DNA from: DAIPXZ01 sp036782995
Lineage (GTDB): Bacteria > Bacillota > Clostridia > Saccharofermentanales > Saccharofermentanaceae
DNA: 16,822 bases
Assembly: GCA_036782995.1 (NCBI GenBank)
Contig: DAIPXZ010000022.1
Location: forward strand, 1-16,822
Direction of reading: 5' to 3'
The notes below the pieces were generated by a model. That model saw only the letters and a program-made list of their open reading frames with translations. It had not been told where the DNA came from and did not search any database. The position numbers were made by a program, and so were the translations under genes. Below are positions 13,797-16,822 of the stretch, piece after piece. Every line of letters begins with the position of its first letter. The stretch's first letter is position 1.

Positions 13797-15869
13797 TTAC
13801 TGCTCGTTACCTTCGCGCGGTAATATTGTATCTCCGGTCACCTTTCTCACATTACTCCTCGGCGCTTCATTCGATGGCAAAGCACGGCCATCGTTGCGAC
13901 TCGGACTCTCGTCAATCATCTTGCGAACCAGACTTTGTACCGGTGCTGATGATTTATTTACGCCCTTATTTGTCGTCGTCTTGGTTGGAGACGCCGACTT
14001 CTTCACTCGTTTCTTCTTCGCACCTTGATTGCGAACGCCAATATCTTCTTTTCGAAGCAAAGGCTTCGCCAAAACCGGCGGATCAGGTATCAATACCTTC
14101 GGCGGTGCACTCGGAGTCGATTCATCGCGGATGATATCCTCTAAATCTTCCTGCACCTGCTTCTCTATCACGTCGGAAAGCGTTGGATTTCGTAATATCT
14201 GCTCTTCAGAAACATGACTCTCGCCCACCACTTCGTCTACTGTATAACGCAGCTCATCAGAAGTCTCATTCGGAGCAAAATCAGTCGTTTCCGAAACGCT
14301 CACTGCATCACTCGTATCCGCATAATAGACGGATTGCGCATACGCGGCGGCAGACACGTCCGAAACCTCATCTATCATACCATACTCGTCGTCATCTTCA
14401 AACAGAAGATCATCAATCACTTTCTCTTCGGTTTCATCATCCATAGATGTCCAATTTTCGAAAAGAATATCTACGCTATCGTTGACAAAACGGTCCAGCT
14501 CCTCCGTCGCCCGTTGGTACAGAAGCTCCTTGCTGCGACCATTCGTACGCAAAATATGCGCCGCTTCGTGGAAGGTCTTTTTCGCTGTCGGAAGCATAAC
14601 ATAAAAGTCCGAGCCAATCTCCTCCCGATCCGGATTCTCCTCGCCCTCAAAGTGGCTCACCAACTTAATCGTGCCACCTTGCACATCCGACATCATCTTC
14701 ACAATCGCCAGACCTAAGCCTGTTCCGCCGGCTTTTCGAGAACCCGTCTCATCCACGCGAAAAAAAGCATCAAAAACATGCTCCGCATTTTCCTTGGAAA
14801 TCCCGCTTCCTTGGTCTTGCACCTTAATCGTTACATAATTCTCTGTAAATAACAGATATACTGCAATTTCCGTGTTTTCAGGGGAATACTTTATCGCATT
14901 GTTCACGAGATTGCTCACCATCTGTTCGACCATAGCACTCGTGCCAAAGACCTTCGGCATCTTTGCATTCATTTTCTGATAGAACAAATGAATACTTCGT
15001 CGATTTGCAATGCTCTGATGGCGTTCAACCGCGGCCTGCACAGGACTCTCAATATCATACAGACGCATGGCAATTTTCTTCGTGTTGTTCTCAATTTGAG
15101 AAAGGAAAGACAGATTCTTGATAATCGCTTCAATGCGATCCGTTTCCTCAATAATATGCATCGTTGCGTTACGCGCTTTCTCCGGCGCGCCTTCGCGGAA
15201 CATCCAGCTCAACGTCTCGGCATAGCCGGAAATCGTCGTCAGCGGTGTTCGCAGCTCGTGCGAAACCGTCGAGATGAAAAGCCTTCTCTGCCTTTCCTGC
15301 TTCGCCTTTTCCGTGACATCCTCCAGAAGCACGACCCATCCACGCGTCTTTGTCCCCGGAAAGAGCGGCTTCGACAAGTGAATTTCAATGATTTTATCGT
15401 TTATGGTAATGCGTTCGGTAATCGATTCCGTATTCTCTTCAATCTCTTGATTCTGTACAAAAGCCGCATCTTCTGCTAAAAGCTCAGATTCGTATAAGAC
15501 TATACGCGAGCGGGCATCCGCGGTCATAAACTGCTCAATAAAGGACGCAATGCTCTGCGGCACCTCGTCCACTTGAAGCATCTCCACGGCCTTTCGGTTC
15601 TGAATCAAAATCGAACCGGCGTCGGTATAAGTGATAACACCGACATCCACAATATTTAAAGTCACCTTGGCAACGGCAAGATCCAAAAACTTATATCGAA
15701 AATGCTCCAGCTCCTTCGCGCTTTTATTCTTTGCCCAGAGATATACAAGACAAAAGGATAAGAGTGCGCCGACAGCCAGCCCAATAAAAAGCATGGGCAC
15801 GGGTGTTGTGACCCGTTCCCATATGCTTAAGCTCTTCGGTATTAAAATATCAGCCAATGCGGTATTCAC
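13797..15869 (-). CDS. walK: Sensor histidine kinase WalK with a long C-terminal tail
   Basis: This 690-residue kinase is the partner of WalR. It has a short N-terminus, a single membrane helix (about 26-45) without a large external sensor domain, a PAS-like region (about 68-185), and the kinase core: H-box TVSHELRTPLTT (H204), N-box NLVNNAIKYSPE (about 320-331), G1 DQGSGIS (352-358) and G2 GGTGLGLAIV (381-390). The domain should end near residue 428. About 260 further residues follow: an acidic, Asp/Glu-rich part (about 455-590), then a proline- and lysine-rich part with AKKKRVKKSASPTKTTT near 617-633. The start is GTG; a stop codon precedes it directly in frame, and a GAGAGG site is 14 bases away, so initiation is weakly supported. 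HAMP is not evident. Confidence 0.92.
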   Translation of the reverse strand: MNTALADILIPKSLSIWERVTTPVPMLFIGLAVGALLSFCLVYLWAKNKSAKELEHFRYKFLDLAVAKVTLNIVDVGVITYTDAGSILIQNRKAVEMLQVDEVPQSIASFIEQFMTADARSRIVLYESELLAEDAAFVQNQEIEENTESITERITINDKIIEIHLSKPLFPGTKTRGWVVLLEDVTEKAKQERQRRLFISTVSHELRTPLTTISGYAETLSWMFREGAPEKARNATMHIIEETDRIEAIIKNLSFLSQIENNTKKIAMRLYDIESPVQAAVERHQSIANRRSIHLFYQKMNAKMPKVFGTSAMVEQMVSNLVNNAIKYSPENTEIAVYLLFTENYVTIKVQDQGSGISKENAEHVFDAFFRVDETGSRKAGGTGLGLAIVKMMSDVQGGTIKLVSHFEGEENPDREEIGSDFYVMLPTAKKTFHEAAHILRTNGRSKELLYQRATEELDRFVNDSVDILFENWTSMDDETEEKVIDDLLFEDDDEYGMIDEVSDVSAAAYAQSVYYADTSDAVSVSETTDFAPNETSDELRYTVDEVVGESHVSEEQILRNPTLSDVIEKQVQEDLEDIIRDESTPSAPPKVLIPDPPVLAKPLLRKEDIGVRNQGAKKKRVKKSASPTKTTTNKGVNKSSAPVQSLVRKMIDESPSRNDGRALPSNEAPRSNVRKVTGDTILPREGNEQ

Positions 15870-15897
15870 CTAAATCGAACCAACCTCTCATGAAAAA

Positions 15898-16605
15898 TCA
15901 ATGACGTTCGAAATAATAACCGACACCGCGGCGTGTAAGAATGTACTTATATTGATTCTGGTCTGGCTCGAGCTTCTCACGTGTACGACGCACCGTCACA
16001 TCGACCGTGCGAACATCACCGTAATACTCGTATCCCCAGACACGTTCTAAAAGCGCCTCGCGCGAAAAAACCTGACCGGCATTCTCAGCAAGGAAACGAA
16101 CCAGCTCAAATTCGCGAATCGTGAGATTCACAATCTGCCCATCTCTTCTCACCTGATAGGCTTCCAAATCGATTTCCAGCCCGTCAAACTTCATTACATT
16201 AGATGTCCCTGTTGATGCGCTTTCGTTCAAAGAAGTTCTGCGGAGCTGCGCATTGACACGTGCCATAAGCTCACGAATCTTGAATGGTTTCGTCATATAA
16301 TCATCGGCGCCCATCTCAAGGCCCAAAACAATATCAATATCTTCCCCTTTTGCCGTTAACATGATAATCGGGATTGTCAGCTCCAACGCACGGATTTCTT
16401 TACATGCCGTTTTACCATCCTTATTCGGCATCATCCAGTCGAGAATAATCAAATCGGGCTTCTCTGACTTAGCAAGTTCAACCGCTTTGTTTCCGTCTCC
16501 GGCTGTGATAATCTTGTATCCTTCGCGCTCCAAATTGGTCTTAAGGATATCGACGATTGACTCCTCGTCATCAACAACCAGAATTTTCTTGACGTTCTCT
16601 CCCAT
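15898..16605 (-). CDS. walR: Response regulator WalR
   Basis: This 235-residue OmpR-type regulator is the usual WalR length. The receiver domain has the acidic pair D12/D13, phospho-acceptor D56 in LILDWMMP, T84 and K106. The winged helix shows REFELVRFLAENAGQVFSRE, WGYEYYGDVRTVDVTVRR and the end RRGVGYYF. T105 in DDYMTKPF stands where the PrkC-phosphorylated Thr101 of Bacillus subtilis WalR is, so kinase cross-talk is possible. I chose the ATG at 16605 because GGGAGG lies six bases before it and the protein then begins MGENVKKILVVDDEE; an in-frame ATG at 16665 would add a non-conserved 20 residues. It is first in the operon, 28 bases before walK. Confidence 0.97.
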   Translation of the reverse strand: MGENVKKILVVDDEESIVDILKTNLEREGYKIITAGDGNKAVELAKSEKPDLIILDWMMPNKDGKTACKEIRALELTIPIIMLTAKGEDIDIVLGLEMGADDYMTKPFKIRELMARVNAQLRRTSLNESASTGTSNVMKFDGLEIDLEAYQVRRDGQIVNLTIREFELVRFLAENAGQVFSREALLERVWGYEYYGDVRTVDVTVRRTREKLEPDQNQYKYILTRRGVGYYFERH

Positions 16606-16674
16606 ATTGAACCTCCCGTCACCTACAACATATTGTGTACTCATAGTAACATAACTACAATTCACATTGGGTTT

Positions 16675-16683
16675 ATTATACCA
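16675..16683 (-). promoter_or_regulatory. Extended -10 promoter of walR
   Basis: The minus strand reads TGGTATAAT, a full TATAAT box (16675-16680) with the TGn extension. The -35 position is poor (TGATGA), typical of extended -10 promoters. Transcription would start near 16668, about 63 bases before the walR ATG. Confidence 0.6.
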
Positions 16684-16701
16684 TTTATATTACATTTTCA
16701 T

Positions 16702-16720
16702 CACTTTTTGAAAAAAAGTG
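16702..16720 (-). terminator. AT-rich hairpin following the rRNA terminator
   Basis: CACTTTTTTTCAAAAAGTG on the minus strand can pair over eight bases around a short loop, directly after the main rRNA terminator. It may be a backup terminator or simply the U-tract of the first. It lies just upstream of the walR promoter. Confidence 0.35.
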
Positions 16721-16729
16721 AAAAAGAAA

Positions 16730-16763
16730 GAAGCCCTTCCACGTTTATTCGTGAAAGGGCTTC
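16730..16763 (-). terminator. Rho-independent terminator of the rRNA operon
   Basis: The minus strand forms a 14 bp stem GAAGCCCTTTCACG/CGTGGAAGGGCTTC with one G-U pair and a 6-base loop AATAAA, followed by TTTCTTTTTCAC. It lies five bases after the 5S rRNA 3' end. Confidence 0.92.
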
Positions 16764-16768
16764 ATATA

Positions 16769-16822
16769 ATCCGGCGGCGATCTATGTTCCCGGGCCGTTA
16801 CCAGCCAAGTATTTTCGACACT
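16769..16822 (-). rRNA. rrf: 5S rRNA, 3' end (partial)
   Basis: The minus strand of the last 54 bases reads as the 3' half of a bacterial 5S rRNA: GTGTCGAAAATACTTGGCTGG, then a GGCCCGGGAAC segment, then ATAGATCGCCGCCGG at the 3' end, matching the conserved loop E/helix IV-V and the GGTCGCTGCC-like terminus. The rest of the gene and any 23S/16S genes lie outside the window. The terminator that follows fits an rRNA operon end. Confidence 0.88.

Noticed and set aside
16606..16665. Longer WalR with 20 extra N-terminal residues
   Set aside because: The extra residues are not like WalR, and the strong GGGAGG site points to the ATG at 16605.

Overview
The window looks like a piece of a chromosome from a Bacillota bacterium, most likely a Clostridia-type lineage. 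The reasons are a short HisG paired with HisZ, a WalR/WalK cluster with WalJ and RlmH, purine-rich ribosome binding sites, and several GTG/TTG starts. GC content is moderate by eye. I cannot name a genus. No phage, plasmid, insertion-sequence or CRISPR signature is visible.

Left part (1-5354). The C-terminal end of a BioY biotin transporter runs rightward into the window and meets, tail to tail, a leftward histidine operon in the order hisZ-hisG-hisD-hisC-hisB. A strong sigma-A promoter (5326-5354) drives the operon. It is followed at once by a symmetric repeat/hairpin element that I propose as the histidine control site. hisA, hisF, hisH and hisI are not here, because the operon ends at the convergent bioY gene.

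Middle part (5368-10635). This is a string of small unrelated transcription units: a six-helix Pr6Pr-like membrane protein (-), a DUF1294 membrane protein (+), a Dabb (stress-responsive A/B barrel) protein (-), a leftward pair made of a collagen-like surface protein and a dCMP deaminase ending at a clear terminator, and a rightward CLC-type anion transporter whose motifs resemble the fluoride/proton antiporter (CLC-F) branch. The collagen-like and CLC genes are divergent, and each has a recognisable promoter.

Right part (10599-16822). This is one tight leftward operon: walR-walK-murA-walJ-rlmH-GNAT. It is the essential cell-wall two-component system with UDP-GlcNAc enolpyruvyl transferase, the WalJ metallo-hydrolase, the 23S rRNA pseudouridine methyltransferase and an acetyltransferase. 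It begins just downstream of a 5S rRNA gene (3' end at the window edge) and its terminator. It ends at a terminator that lies inside the 3' end of the CLC gene. WalH/WalI are absent, and WalK has one membrane helix plus an unusual tail of about 260 residues after its kinase domain.

Most of the window is ordinary housekeeping content. The points most worth a second look are the WalK tail, the repeat-rich leader of the his operon, the six-module collagen-like protein, a GC-rich patch inside hisD, and the embedded terminator.
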